This document shows positions 8,385 to 19,809 of a DNA stretch of 24,315 bases, one piece after another (the stretch's first letter is position 1; every line of letters begins with the position of its first letter). Source of the stretch: DATFYM01 sp035315065 (lineage in GTDB: Bacteria; Acidobacteriota; Terriglobia; UBA7540); the NCBI GenBank assembly GCA_035315065.1, contig DATFYM010000150.1, positions 1-24,315 of the forward strand, in the 5' to 3' direction. Position numbers and translations under genes: made by a program. Below the pieces are notes generated by a model that ran no database searches, had not been told where the DNA came from, and saw only the letters and a program-made list of their open reading frames with translations.

Positions 8385-11300
8385 ATGTCCAGAAATTCAT
8401 TGAAGAAGCTCGTCTTTGGAGCTGTTGTCTCATGCTTGCTAGTCCTGGGTGCCTCCGGCACCAGGCTTTCGGCCCAGGTAGTGAAGGGCTCGATTTCCGG
8501 CACGGTTGTTGACGCATCGGGTGCGATGGTCCCCGGCGTTGATATTAGAGCGGTGGAAGCTTCCACCGGGGGAACGTACTCGACAGTATCGGCCGCCGAC
8601 GGCGCTTTCAAGCTGTCCCTGCTCGCGATCGGTTCGTACACTCTAACCGCAACGGCGAAAGGCTTTAGCACTCTGACACTCGAGGGTGTAGGCGTCAACT
8701 CGGCAGCGGACACGAACTTGGGACAATTGAAACTGGAAGTGGGGCAGACAACGACCACGGTGGAAGTTACCGCGGCTCCGCCTCTGGTGGAGGCGACCCA
8801 GTCTCAGATTTCCAACAATATCTCCAGTTCCACCATCACGGTTTTCCCAGGTCTCGAAGGGAATACCGGCCTGGATCAACTGGCACTACAACTGCCCGGC
8901 GTGGCCAGTACCCGCGACGCCAACTACTCGAATACGAACGGTGGCGGTTTCACGGTGAACGGCCTGCGTGGACGCAGCAACGACCAGCAGATCGACGGGC
9001 AAGCCAACAACGACAACTCCGTTACCGGGCCCGCCATGTTCGTCGGCAACCCTGACTTCGTGCAGGAATACCAGGTCACCACTTCCAATTTCGGTCCCGA
9101 GTACGGACGCAACTCGGGCTCGGTGGTGAACATCATCACCAGGTCCGGAACCAACAGTTGGCACGGGGACGTCTTCGGCGTCGAGGCCAACAGCAAGCTT
9201 AACACTCTCTCGAACACGCAGATAGCCTTCGAAGGCCTCACCAAACTGCCCGTCTCGAACGAAGAGTTCTCGGGGTTCAGCATCGGTGGGCCCATCCGGA
9301 AGGACAAGATTTTCGTCTTCGGCGGCTTCGATGATGATATCGTTCCCGGGGGCGGGAATTTCGCAACGGGATCTAAGACCCCGACTGCCGCCGGGTTGAC
9401 GCAGCTTGCCGGCTGCTTCCCTAACAGTCCATCAGTGGCGGCCCTGACGGCTTATGGGCCGTTCGGCGTCAAAGGGGGAAACCCGGTGTCGAGCGGCAGC
9501 ACCACCCTCGTGAACATCTTCCAAGTGAACGCGCTGGGCCAGTATGTTCTCGACGCGAATGGCAACAAGATCGTCGCTTGTTCTCAGGTTCCCTTCACAG
9601 GAGTTCAGCGGCTGCTGAACACCTCGACTCACCAGTATGATCACATGGAACGTGTCGACTACAACGGCGATAAAGACAAGATCTACGGTCGGTATATCTA
9701 CCAGAAGACAACTCCTCTGAACCAGCAAGGCAGCCAGGCGATAGGATACCCCGTTAGCGTTCCGGGTTTCGCTAACCAGATCGGAGCGGACTGGACTCGC
9801 ACCATCAATCCCACCATGGTGAATGAGTTCCGGCTCAACTACACCCGGTCGACCGTCGAATTCGGCGGCAACAATATCGGCAACACGGTTCCGCAGATGG
9901 GCAATCTCGCCAACGGGCTAGCAACGGTCAACATGCCTAGCGGCTATGCGGGCATTGGTGGGGCCAACAACCTCCCACAAGGGCGCATCATCAATACTTA
10001 CCAGTTGCAGGACAACTGGAGCTGGTTCAAAGGCAAGCACCAGTTGAAGACCGGGGCGAACCTTACTTATATGCGCTCGCCCAACGTGTTTCTGCCCAAC
10101 TACAATGGCAGTTTCACATTCTCGAACATTTCCCAGTTCACTGCCGATACTCCATCGAGCATCAGTATTACGTTGGGCAACCCGAACCTGGACTTCCGGG
10201 AGCACGATTCATTCTTCTATTTCGGTGACGACTGGAAAATGAAGTCCAACCTGACGCTGAACCTCGGGCTCACTTGGTCCTATTTCGGCCAGCCTGCCAA
10301 CCTGTTCCATAACGATGGCACAAGGCGGGAGTCAGGAAGCACACCCTTCTTCAACCCGAGCCTTCCGCTCTCGCTGCGGACGTTCCCAGAGCTTTCGAGC
10401 CCTAAGAGTAATTTTGGGCCGAGCGTCGGATTCGCCTATACGCCACAGGGCGGTGGCTGGCTCACCGGCAACGGGAAGACTGTCCTGCGCGGCGGATTTC
10501 GAGTGGCGTATGATCCGCCGTTCTACAACATCTATCTGAACATTGCCTCGGCGTCGCCCCAGGTGCTCGCGCAAACGATCAACAATACGGCGCTCGCCAA
10601 TCCGGCTCCGAATCCCCAGTTGCTAGCCCAGCCGCTTGGGCCGGCGGTGCGCAATGAGTTGGCGTCTTACTTGACGTTAGGCGTTTCTGATCCGCGGTCG
10701 TTCAATGAGACCACCGTAACCCCTGACTTCCATTCGGATCGCGTTTATTCCTGGTCCTTTGGAATCCAGAGGGAAATCGGAGGTCACGCCGTTTTCGAGA
10801 GCCGGTACGTCGCCAACCACGGCAGCGACTTGTTCCAGTCCGTTAACGCCAACCCCTACGTCGCCGGGCTGGCTGCGGACTTCCCGAGTGTACTCCCCTC
10901 GGGAATCACGCCGTGTGCAAGTGCCGCCGCCGTGGTTAAGAGCGCCAGCGGTCGCGCCAACTGTGCTGAGGGTGTGATTCGCCTGCGTACCAACACCGGA
11001 GTCTCCGACTACGAGGGCTGGCAAAATGAGTTGCGCACTACCAACCTTTGGAATCAGTTGACATTGCGAACGGCCTACACCCTGAGCAAGACCACCGACA
11101 ACGCCAGCGACATCTTCGGCAACTTCGCCGCCGGCCAGACTCTGGCATTCTCTCAGAACCCCTTCGACTTTCAACATGCTGAGCATGGGCTCTCCGCCCT
11201 CGACACTCCGCAGGCGTGGACTCTCAGCTTTGTGGAGCAACTGCCGGGTTTCAAGCGACAACACAGCTTGGTCGGGCACCTTCTGGGAGGATGGGCGCTT

Positions 11301-11966
11301 TCCGGCAGCTACATTCTGACTGCGGGCCAACCCTATACTCCCACTCAGCAGTACCTGGCTTTCAGCATGTACGGGCCTCCCTACCCGTTTGATACCAGCT
11401 TTAACAGTGCGTTCAACAGCGCCGTGAGTTACGAAAACCTGCGCCCGTTCCTCTCCAACCCCAAAGCTCCCGCGAGCCAGGTCGGGATTCTTGCCGCCGA
11501 CGCCTGCTCGTACGCCGGAGTCGGTTGCGAGCTTGCCCCTAACGCCATGCTCAGTTGGAATGCGCTCAATACTTTCAACAACGGATTCACCTCCACCGGG
11601 GCGGAGACGCCTGTAGACGCTTCCCAGGTGCGCTTCGTTGTCAACGGGCCGCAATCGGCGAGTGTCCATGCTACTCCCTATGGCGACGTAGGCAGGAACA
11701 CGCTCCGCGACTCCATAACCAACACCGGGAATTTCAGCATCTACAAGTACACCAACGTCACGGAGCGCATCAAAGTACGCTTCGACGCGACGTTCCTGAA
11801 CGTGTTCAACCATCCCAGCTTTACCACTATCGACCCGTTCCTTGACGATGCCGGGGTCACTCAGGAAGCCTACGGCTTCGCCATTCCGAGCCTGCAATCG
11901 GGAGGGGATCTGTCGGGTACCGGGGGGCAGAGGCAGATCAAGTTCGGCTTGCGGGTCGAGTTCTAG
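8385..11966 (+). CDS. TonB-dependent receptor, Oar-like, with carboxypeptidase-regulatory domain
   Basis: A 1193-residue outer-membrane receptor/transporter powered by TonB; the substrate is unknown. A signal peptide (KKLVFGAVVSCLLVLGASG) is likely cut after LSA near residue 30. Residues about 34-115 are a carboxypeptidase-regulatory-like beta-sandwich (GSISGTVVDASGAMVPGV). The plug domain follows (about 150-260, with VNGLRGRSNDQQIDG and GRNSGSVVNIITRSGTN). The rest is a long beta-barrel ending FGLRVEF with the terminal aromatic residue typical of BAM substrates. Domain order and length match the Oar-like receptors abundant in Acidobacteriota. ATG 8385 has AAGAAGGGAG nine bases upstream. The gene is monocistronic, with the candidate leader before it and a strong terminator after it. 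No SusD-like partner or TonB/ExbBD gene is nearby. Confidence 0.95.
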   Translation: MSRNSLKKLVFGAVVSCLLVLGASGTRLSAQVVKGSISGTVVDASGAMVPGVDIRAVEASTGGTYSTVSAADGAFKLSLLAIGSYTLTATAKGFSTLTLEGVGVNSAADTNLGQLKLEVGQTTTTVEVTAAPPLVEATQSQISNNISSSTITVFPGLEGNTGLDQLALQLPGVASTRDANYSNTNGGGFTVNGLRGRSNDQQIDGQANNDNSVTGPAMFVGNPDFVQEYQVTTSNFGPEYGRNSGSVVNIITRSGTNSWHGDVFGVEANSKLNTLSNTQIAFEGLTKLPVSNEEFSGFSIGGPIRKDKIFVFGGFDDDIVPGGGNFATGSKTPTAAGLTQLAGCFPNSPSVAALTAYGPFGVKGGNPVSSGSTTLVNIFQVNALGQYVLDANGNKIVACSQVPFTGVQRLLNTSTHQYDHMERVDYNGDKDKIYGRYIYQKTTPLNQQGSQAIGYPVSVPGFANQIGADWTRTINPTMVNEFRLNYTRSTVEFGGNNIGNTVPQMGNLANGLATVNMPSGYAGIGGANNLPQGRIINTYQLQDNWSWFKGKHQLKTGANLTYMRSPNVFLPNYNGSFTFSNISQFTADTPSSISITLGNPNLDFREHDSFFYFGDDWKMKSNLTLNLGLTWSYFGQPANLFHNDGTRRESGSTPFFNPSLPLSLRTFPELSSPKSNFGPSVGFAYTPQGGGWLTGNGKTVLRGGFRVAYDPPFYNIYLNIASASPQVLAQTINNTALANPAPNPQLLAQPLGPAVRNELASYLTLGVSDPRSFNETTVTPDFHSDRVYSWSFGIQREIGGHAVFESRYVANHGSDLFQSVNANPYVAGLAADFPSVLPSGITPCASAAAVVKSASGRANCAEGVIRLRTNTGVSDYEGWQNELRTTNLWNQLTLRTAYTLSKTTDNASDIFGNFAAGQTLAFSQNPFDFQHAEHGLSALDTPQAWTLSFVEQLPGFKRQHSLVGHLLGGWALSGSYILTAGQPYTPTQQYLAFSMYGPPYPFDTSFNSAFNSAVSYENLRPFLSNPKAPASQVGILAADACSYAGVGCELAPNAMLSWNALNTFNNGFTSTGAETPVDASQVRFVVNGPQSASVHATPYGDVGRNTLRDSITNTGNFSIYKYTNVTERIKVRFDATFLNVFNHPSFTTIDPFLDDAGVTQEAYGFAIPSLQSGGDLSGTGGQRQIKFGLRVEF

Positions 11967-12011
11967 ATAAGCTAGTTGTATAGTCTTACGGCACAACGAT
12001 CCTGCGAAAGG

Positions 12012-12040
12012 GCGTCCGGCAGCCGTCGGACGCCTTTTTC
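12012..12040 (+). terminator. Rho-independent terminator of the TonB receptor gene
   Basis: A perfect 8-bp stem pairs GGCGTCCG (12012-12019) with CGGACGCC (12028-12035) around an eight-base loop. Five Ts follow. It lies 45 bases after the receptor stop. On the minus strand the stem is followed only by CCCTTTCG, so it would terminate the facing CPBP gene less well. Confidence 0.92.
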
Positions 12041-12107
12041 CATATCGCCAGAACCCCTTTCCTTATCCAGGGGTGGAAGGCTTGTGAATTCCGACGCTGC
12101 GTCCGCC

Positions 12108-12941
12108 TCAGCGCGCCACAACGGCCTGAATCGTACGGAAATGGTGGGTAGCGAAAAACAACATCACCATGAGGCTGGTATTGTAGGCGACGTGCAGGAT
12201 CACGCTGGGCGCGAGCGAGTCCGTGATGGCGCGCGCCAGCGAGAAGATGAGCCCGACCGCCAGAATCAGCAGCACGTGGTTCCACGCTCCCCAGTATTCG
12301 GGCACGTGAAGGGCGGCGAACAGCAAGGCGGTGCTGACGACCGCAAACCGAAGTCCGGCGTGGCGCTCGAAGAAAGTGAAGAGCACGCCCCGAAAAATCA
12401 GCTCCTCCATAAAGGGGGCGGGTAGGATAGCAAGAGCCGCCACGGCGTACGCCGCGGCGGGTGAGTTGAGCATCTGCTCGAAAGGAAACGGATTCTTGTC
12501 CGGCAGAAAGCGGGATACCACCAGGACGCCGAAGGCCATCGCGATCCCACCCAGAAACAGCCTCAGCCCTTGCCTCACTCCCGGCCTTCGCCATTTCAGC
12601 GCCGCCCAGAAAGGCAAACCATAGTGGACCGCTACCAGGACGTAGACACACACCAGGATCATCACATAAGAGACCGCCTGGGCGGACACCAAGAAGACGG
12701 TGTTGGTGGTGGCGGCCGACGGCGTCATCCTCCAATGCGCCAGCGGTCGCAGGATGGCGTAGACCATCAGCAGCAAAAACGGGGCCACGAACAGGGTGAG
12801 CACCGAGCAGCCGATGAAGATGCCCAGATCGCGAAGCCGCCACAACTCCGGTGGCGGGGCAGTTTGGAATACGGGACCTCCCGATTCTGCGGGAACCGAG
12901 GGGATGTCGCTGCCTGACGGTTCAAGAGGTGTAGTTGACAT
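12108..12941 (-). CDS. CPBP-family intramembrane metalloprotease (CAAX protease-like)
   Basis: A 277-residue polytopic inner-membrane protein. After a proline-rich cytoplasmic N-terminus (1-33) come about seven or eight hydrophobic segments. The CPBP/Abi motifs are intact: motif 1 EELIFRG (E179, E180, R184), motif 2 LFAALHVPE (H212) and motif 3 ILHVAYN (H250, N254). These are the residues expected to bind metal and catalyse peptide cleavage within the membrane, as in Rce1. Bacterial members act in bacteriocin immunity, prenyl-protein processing or unknown roles, and nothing here points to a substrate. ATG 12939-12941 has AGGA six bases upstream. A direct repeat of TACTTTGTT (12951-12959 and 12965-12973) lies just before the start. 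The gene faces the TonB receptor gene. Confidence 0.92.
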   Translation of the reverse strand: MSTTPLEPSGSDIPSVPAESGGPVFQTAPPPELWRLRDLGIFIGCSVLTLFVAPFLLLMVYAILRPLAHWRMTPSAATTNTVFLVSAQAVSYVMILVCVYVLVAVHYGLPFWAALKWRRPGVRQGLRLFLGGIAMAFGVLVVSRFLPDKNPFPFEQMLNSPAAAYAVAALAILPAPFMEELIFRGVLFTFFERHAGLRFAVVSTALLFAALHVPEYWGAWNHVLLILAVGLIFSLARAITDSLAPSVILHVAYNTSLMVMLFFATHHFRTIQAVVAR

Positions 12942-12976
12942 CTGCCGTCCTACTTTGTTTATCGTACTTTGTTAGA

Positions 12977-13059
12977 AGTGACGAGTGGCGAGTGACGAGT
13001 GGCTAGCAAGAAAACGACGGCAGTCTTCACTTGTCACTCGCCACTCGCCACTCGTCACT
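12977..13059. repeat. Heptamer-word hairpin repeat (AGTGACG/AGTGGCG)
   Basis: The left arm (12977-13003) is tandem AGTGACG and AGTGGCG heptamers. The right arm (13033-13059) is their reverse complement, with a 29-base tip between them. The right arm overlaps the 3' end of the minus-strand gene and provides its TGA stop at 13055-13057. Confidence 0.85.
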
Positions 13060-14029
13060 GCTCCAGAGCTGCCGCCAGCAGCGGGACCATCAACTCGTGG
13101 TGTCCCGTGAGCGCATAGCCTCGGCTGGCGTTGCGGCCGGATTTCCCGGTGGCGGTCGGCCGGATCAAAACGTTCTGCGTCGGGCGATAATGCTGGATGA
13201 AATCCATATTGACGGTGGTGATTCCGCGCGGCGCCCGCCCCAGGTTGGCGGCCAGGCTGACGCACTTGAGAAACACCTCGGGCAAGACCACCGCCGACCC
13301 CACGTTCAGATAGACACCGCCGCCGTCAACGGCCTTCACGAGGGCCGCAAGCAACAGAAAATCGCGGTGAGTGGCGGCGCCCAGCGCACGCGGGTCAACC
13401 GCTGGATGATTGTGGATGATATCCGTGCCGATGGCCTCGTGAACCGTCACGGGGACGCGCTCGCGGTAAGCGGTGGCGAGCAGGCTGTACGGTCGGAAGC
13501 CAACCCGGCGCGGTGGGCGCTTCTGGTCCAGAAAACAGCCCACGGCCTCGCCAATGCCCAGCCCGGCCCGATCTCCGGCGATGATGGCCTCATTCAGGTA
13601 ACGGCCCGTTTCCTCCGCCATTCCGAATCGGCCTTCACCGAGCACCGCCGGAACGTCTTCGGAGGTCGAGCCGACGAGGGCGACCTCGAAATCGTGGATC
13701 ATCGCCGCGCCGTTCATGGCCACGGCCGTGAGATAGCCGCGCCGCATCAGATCGATCAAGACCGGGCTCAGCCCCACCTTGATGACGTGGCCGCCCAGTC
13801 CCCAGATGATCGGCTTGCGTTTACGCCGCGCCCGCTCCAGCGCCGCCACGACAGCCCGGAACGTTTCCCCTGCCAGAATCCGCGGCAGTGAATTCACCCA
13901 TTCTCTGACGTTCGCGCCCCGCCGCGGCACGCGCGCAAAGTCCGACGTCGAGACCTTGCTGGGCCGCGAAGCCAGCGGGTAGGTGCGAACCTTATCGAGT
14001 CTTAGAGGCTGGGCGCGATAGATGCTCAT
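13055..14029 (-). CDS. Uncharacterised conserved protein, possibly deoxyhypusine synthase-like fold
   Basis: A 324-residue soluble-looking protein without signal peptide or membrane segments. The best-preserved looking stretch is IIWGLGGHVIKVGLSP, a glycine-rich turn between a strand and a helix as in nucleotide-binding folds. It is followed by AVAMNGAAMIHDFEVAL, TSEDVP and GRFGMAEETG. Later features are AIGTDIIHNHP, a GGGVYLNVGSAVVLPEVFL strand-turn and, near the C-terminus, TTVNMDFIQHYRP. I recall such proteins as widespread bacterial hypotheticals. A relation to the deoxyhypusine synthase/NAD-binding fold is only a guess. MSIYRAQP at ATG 14027-14029 is preferred as the start because upstream codons look foreign, though no good Shine-Dalgarno sequence precedes it. 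The stop is encoded by the flanking heptamer repeat. Confidence 0.75.
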   Translation of the reverse strand: MSIYRAQPLRLDKVRTYPLASRPSKVSTSDFARVPRRGANVREWVNSLPRILAGETFRAVVAALERARRKRKPIIWGLGGHVIKVGLSPVLIDLMRRGYLTAVAMNGAAMIHDFEVALVGSTSEDVPAVLGEGRFGMAEETGRYLNEAIIAGDRAGLGIGEAVGCFLDQKRPPRRVGFRPYSLLATAYRERVPVTVHEAIGTDIIHNHPAVDPRALGAATHRDFLLLAALVKAVDGGGVYLNVGSAVVLPEVFLKCVSLAANLGRAPRGITTVNMDFIQHYRPTQNVLIRPTATGKSGRNASRGYALTGHHELMVPLLAAALEQ

Positions 14030-14143
14030 GAGCGCTTCAGATGCCACTACTGCGTTTTCATGGCGGCCTGGACCGCCTGTGCACGAAGCTTTTTCAGTAC
14101 TTGACTGACCTTTGAGCGGGCCAGCATCGGCAAGGGTGCTCAT
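14030..14143 (-). pseudogene. Possible VapC-like (PIN) toxin stub downstream of the antitoxin
   Basis: An ATG at 14141-14143 overlaps the antitoxin TGA as ATGA, the usual coupling of vapBC operons. Its first residues, MSTLADAGPL, resemble the N-terminus of PIN-domain toxins, where D in a DAGPL or DTSPL motif binds metal. After ten codons the similarity ends, and 28 further codons of unremarkable sequence run in frame into the next gene. I read this as a deleted toxin whose start remains. Chance resemblance over ten residues cannot be excluded. Confidence 0.3.
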
Positions 14144-14403
14144 GGTCTTCGGAGTCCCTGTCCCTCAAGTTTTCGCGCAACCAGATTCGAGAACGGGGTC
14201 CGGGCGTAGCCGTTTCGCGGTTCTTTTGCGCTGTCCACCACGCCAAGAAGCCCTTGCAGCGCTCGCGAGAGAGGGCGTTCCTGCATCGGCCCAGGGGGTG
14301 GCAGATTGGCGGCGATCCACCCCGCAACGGAAAGGCCGCGCTGCTGCGCCACTCTCTCCAAGTCTTGGTAGATCTCGTCTGGCAGTTCGATGCTTCGGCT
14401 CAT
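14140..14403 (-). CDS. VapB-like antitoxin, orphan
   Basis: An 87-residue protein. Its N-terminus (SRSIELPDEIYQDLERVA, then GLSVAGWIAANLP) fits a ribbon-helix-helix-like DNA-binding fold: a beta-strand and two helices. The C-terminal half (DSAKEPRNGY, TPFSNLVARKLEGQGLRRP) resembles the toxin-binding tails of antitoxins paired with PIN-domain toxins, from memory of such families. ATG 14401-14403 is chosen over a TTG at 14421 because AGGAGG lies six bases upstream of it. It lies 77 bp after uvrA on the same strand. The expected toxin gene is missing; only a short PIN-like start follows. Without a toxin it may persist as a repressor or be decaying. Confidence 0.7.
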   Translation of the reverse strand: MSRSIELPDEIYQDLERVAQQRGLSVAGWIAANLPPPGPMQERPLSRALQGLLGVVDSAKEPRNGYARTPFSNLVARKLEGQGLRRP

Positions 14404-14480
14404 CGGCAACCTCCTAGGCAACCTTACCCTAATCAGAGAATAGACTCTGTCAGCAGAGTTTCAAAGGCAGGACGCACCTT

Positions 14481-17315
<2,835 letters not shown>

Positions 17316-17429
17316 GTCCCTTATCCTTACGATGAGGATTGACGACAATAGGCCGATTTTCCATGTTAAGCGACGGGACAGAATGCGTCAAGCAGCAACC
17401 AAATGCAGGGGGGTACGACATAGGAGATA

Positions 17430-17438
17430 TGCTACACT
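17430..17438 (+). promoter_or_regulatory. Possible extended -10 promoter of the hydrolase gene
   Basis: TGCTACACT fits an extended -10 element (TGn followed by TACACT) and lies 33 bases before the hydrolase ATG. The identical nonamer lies upstream of the outer-membrane protein gene at 19810-19818. No good -35 box is seen, as is allowed for extended -10 promoters. Confidence 0.35.
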
Positions 17439-17471
17439 TGGCAGCCTTGACGCAAACGGGAGGGCAATGCA

Positions 17472-19196
17472 ATGCAGGGGCGGCGAACTCTTCGCGGCAG
17501 CTTTCGTCCATTGGTTCCGGCGCTGGCAGTCTGCTGGCTGCTGGCGATGCCGGCGAGCGCTTGGCCAAGGACTCCGGAATCGAACCTGAGATTTCAAGTT
17601 TCGTTTCCGTCTTCGGTGCACGCCGACCCCATCACCGGACGCGTGTTCGTGATGATATCAAAGACCGGTGGGCGCGAACCACGCCTCGAAGCCGGCTTCT
17701 GGGGCGACACCGCGCCGCTGTTTGGCGTGGACGTCGAGCAGCTCAAGCCGGGCGACACGGCGTTGATCGATGGCTCGACGCTAGGCTACCCTCCGCGCCG
17801 CCTGGCCGACATTCCCGCCGGCGACTACTACGTCCAGGCCCTGATCAATGTCTACACCGAGTGCCACCGCAACGACGGCCACACCATTTGGGTGCATCTC
17901 GATCAATGGGAAGGCCAGCAGTTCAACCGCTCGCCCGGCAACCTGTACAGCGAGGTGCAGCAGGTACACGTGGACCCCGGCGCCGGCTACGACGTGAAGC
18001 TGAGCCTGACCAAAGTGATTCCGCCCGTGGAAATACCCAAAGACACGGAGTGGGTGAAGCACGTGAAGTTCCAGAGCTGGATTCTGACGGAGTTCTGGGG
18101 CCGTCCGATGTATCTGGGCGCGACGGTCCTCCTGCCCAAGGGTTACGACTCGCACCCGCAGGCGCATTATCCGGTCCTTTACGAGCAGGACCATTTCAGC
18201 CTCGGCCCGGCGATGGGCTTCTCCACCGACGAGCGGCCGGTGACGGAAGGCATGAAGAAGAGGCTGAGCGACTACAATCGCGAAACCGGCTACCAGTTCT
18301 ATCAGGCGTGGAACTCCGACCATTTTCCGCGCCTGATCATCGTGAAGTTCCAGCACCCCACGCCTTACTTCGACGATTCTTACGCGGTGAACTCCGTCAA
18401 CAACGGTCCCTATGGCGACGCCATCATGAAGGAGTTGATTCCCTACGTGGAAACGCATTACCGCATCATTCGCCAGCCCTACGCGCGAGTGCTCTCCGGC
18501 GGTTCCACCGGCGGCTGGGAGTCGATCGCGCTGCAGGTCCTTCACCCCGACTTTTTCGGCGGCACCTGGACTCTCTACCCGGACCCCATCAGCTTCGAGC
18601 ACTATCAACTCATCAACATCTACAAGGACGACAACGCCTTCTTCGAGCCCGGCCATACCTGGCTCCAGGCCGTGCGTCCGGTGGAGCGGTCGAGCGAAGG
18701 CCAGGTAGAGGTCACGATGGAGCAGATGAGTCAACTGGAGGCGGTGCTCGGCAGCCACGGACGCTCCGCCCAGCAACTGGAGATCTGGGAAGCGGCTTAC
18801 GGCCCCATTGGGGACGACGGCTATCCCAAGCCGCTGTGGGACAAGCTGACCGGCAAGATCGATCACAGCGTCGCCGACTACATGCGCGACCACGGCTACG
18901 ACCTCACGGCCTACCTCAGGGCAAACTGGCGAAAGGTGGGGCCGCAGTTGGTAGGCAAGATTCACATCGATGTCGGCGACATGGACAACTACTACCTCAA
19001 CCTCGCCGTCTACGATCTCCAGGGGTTCCTCAGGACCACCCAGGACCCGCACTACGAGGGAGAGTTTGAATACGGGCGGCCGGAAAAAGGCCATGGGTGG
19101 GAATCAATGACGCAGGAAAACCTGATCCGCGCCATGGCCGAGCACATCGCCAGCAACGCACCCGGCGGCGAAGACACTTCTCGCTGGAAGTATTGA
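17472..19196 (+). CDS. Secreted alpha/beta-hydrolase, esterase family
   Basis: A 574-residue exported protein. An Arg-rich n-region and a hydrophobic core (VPALAVCWLLAMPASA) form a signal peptide. Residues about 40-190 look like beta-rich sequence that could be an Ig-like or accessory domain. The C-terminal part is an alpha/beta-hydrolase: strand LGATVLLPKGYD, VLYEQDHF, and a nucleophile elbow GGSTGG with S345. D500 or D503 in HIDVGDMDN and H541 in KGHGWE could complete the triad. It resembles the putative esterase (Fes/EsteraseD-like) group that cleaves ester bonds; the substrate is unknown. ATG 17472 has GGGAGGG about eight bases upstream. An overlapping long frame at 17339-19069 is rejected because it lacks these motifs. 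It is divergent from uvrA and convergent with the cytochrome gene. Confidence 0.88.
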   Translation: MQGRRTLRGSFRPLVPALAVCWLLAMPASAWPRTPESNLRFQVSFPSSVHADPITGRVFVMISKTGGREPRLEAGFWGDTAPLFGVDVEQLKPGDTALIDGSTLGYPPRRLADIPAGDYYVQALINVYTECHRNDGHTIWVHLDQWEGQQFNRSPGNLYSEVQQVHVDPGAGYDVKLSLTKVIPPVEIPKDTEWVKHVKFQSWILTEFWGRPMYLGATVLLPKGYDSHPQAHYPVLYEQDHFSLGPAMGFSTDERPVTEGMKKRLSDYNRETGYQFYQAWNSDHFPRLIIVKFQHPTPYFDDSYAVNSVNNGPYGDAIMKELIPYVETHYRIIRQPYARVLSGGSTGGWESIALQVLHPDFFGGTWTLYPDPISFEHYQLINIYKDDNAFFEPGHTWLQAVRPVERSSEGQVEVTMEQMSQLEAVLGSHGRSAQQLEIWEAAYGPIGDDGYPKPLWDKLTGKIDHSVADYMRDHGYDLTAYLRANWRKVGPQLVGKIHIDVGDMDNYYLNLAVYDLQGFLRTTQDPHYEGEFEYGRPEKGHGWESMTQENLIRAMAEHIASNAPGGEDTSRWKY

Positions 19197-19231
19197 TGCT
19201 GACTACCGATCGCTCAACGCTGATAGCTTTT

Positions 19232-19573
19232 TCACTGCTTCCCAAAAGACCGGATCTGGGCCACCAGGGCCTTGATATCGTTGTCGGAAATCTTGCCTTT
19301 GAAACCTACCATCACCGGTTTCTTGCCGTTGGCGATGGCTTCGGTGAGTTGCGCATCGGTGACCGACTTCTGATAGTCCGCGCTGGTGAAGTCGACCATA
19401 CCCCTGGATTTCCACATGGCCGAGCCTTTGCCGTCCTTACCATGGCATCCCGCGCACTTGGCGCCGTAAAGGGCGGCCCCGTCGGCGGCGTAAGTCCGGT
19501 GAACAAAGATGGCAACGAAGGCCATCGCCAAGGCCAGGCAGAACAATATGGAAAGAGCAACAGGCTTCTTCAT
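19232..19573 (-). CDS. Small periplasmic cytochrome c (class I)
   Basis: A 113-residue electron carrier. The signal peptide (KKPVALSILFCLALAMAFVAIF) is likely cut near A29-A30. One heme-binding CxxCH motif, CAGCH, has C40, C43 and axial H44. M88 in KKPVMVGFKGKI is the likely sixth ligand, matching the family's M-x-x-F-x-G-K pattern before the final helix (DNDIKALVAQIRSF). The length fits a mature protein of about 83 residues. ATG 19571-19573 has GGAGG seven bases upstream. No oxidase or reductase gene adjoins it, so its redox partners are unknown. Its stop is 35 bases from that of the convergent hydrolase. Confidence 0.93.
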   Translation of the reverse strand: MKKPVALSILFCLALAMAFVAIFVHRTYAADGAALYGAKCAGCHGKDGKGSAMWKSRGMVDFTSADYQKSVTDAQLTEAIANGKKPVMVGFKGKISDNDIKALVAQIRSFGKQ

Positions 19574-19655
19574 TTTTAATCCTCCCAGGTTTTGAAACTA
19601 AATCCCTCCCCTCTTGTCGCACATCATGAGTGGAGAGTCAACGCAAAACGATAAC

Positions 19656-19724
19656 GAAATGATGAACGATGAACTGAAGATGAAGGGCGCCTTGTCGGCA
19701 TTCGTCATTCAGCTCCATCGTTTC
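19656..19724. repeat. Degenerate word hairpin (GATGAA type)
   Basis: The left arm 19656-19684 (GAAATGATGAACGATGAA...) and the right arm 19701-19724 (TTCGTCATTCAGCTCCATCG...) are imperfect reverse complements around a 16-base GC-rich tip. This looks like an older, mutated member of the same repeat class. Confidence 0.55.
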
Positions 19725-19809
19725 TTCGAGCATCCCCTCTCGCTCGCCGGACATCATAAAGAGTTCCAAACGGGTTGCGACTTTCAAGGGCGGTGAGGGA
19801 CTGTTATTC

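Noticed and set aside
10677..11996. Minus-strand open frame (439 codons) opposite the TonB receptor
   Set aside because: It lies antisense within the receptor's barrel, shows no recognisable motif and has no ribosome-binding context.
12012..12040. Bidirectional terminator also serving the CPBP gene
   Set aside because: On the minus strand the stem is followed by CCCTTTCG and not a T run, so only the plus-strand call is supported.
14047..14139. Thirty-codon open stretch after the antitoxin stop in the same frame (LARSKVSQVLKKLRAQ...)
   Set aside because: It looks helix-like, but it is short, follows the antitoxin stop codon and lacks its own ribosome-binding site. It may be chance or a trace of the deleted toxin region.
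17339..19069. Plus-strand frame overlapping the hydrolase in another phase (576 codons)
   Set aside because: It lacks the signal peptide, GGSTGG elbow and other hydrolase features, which are all in the 17472 frame. The composition is Arg/Gly-rich shadow sequence.
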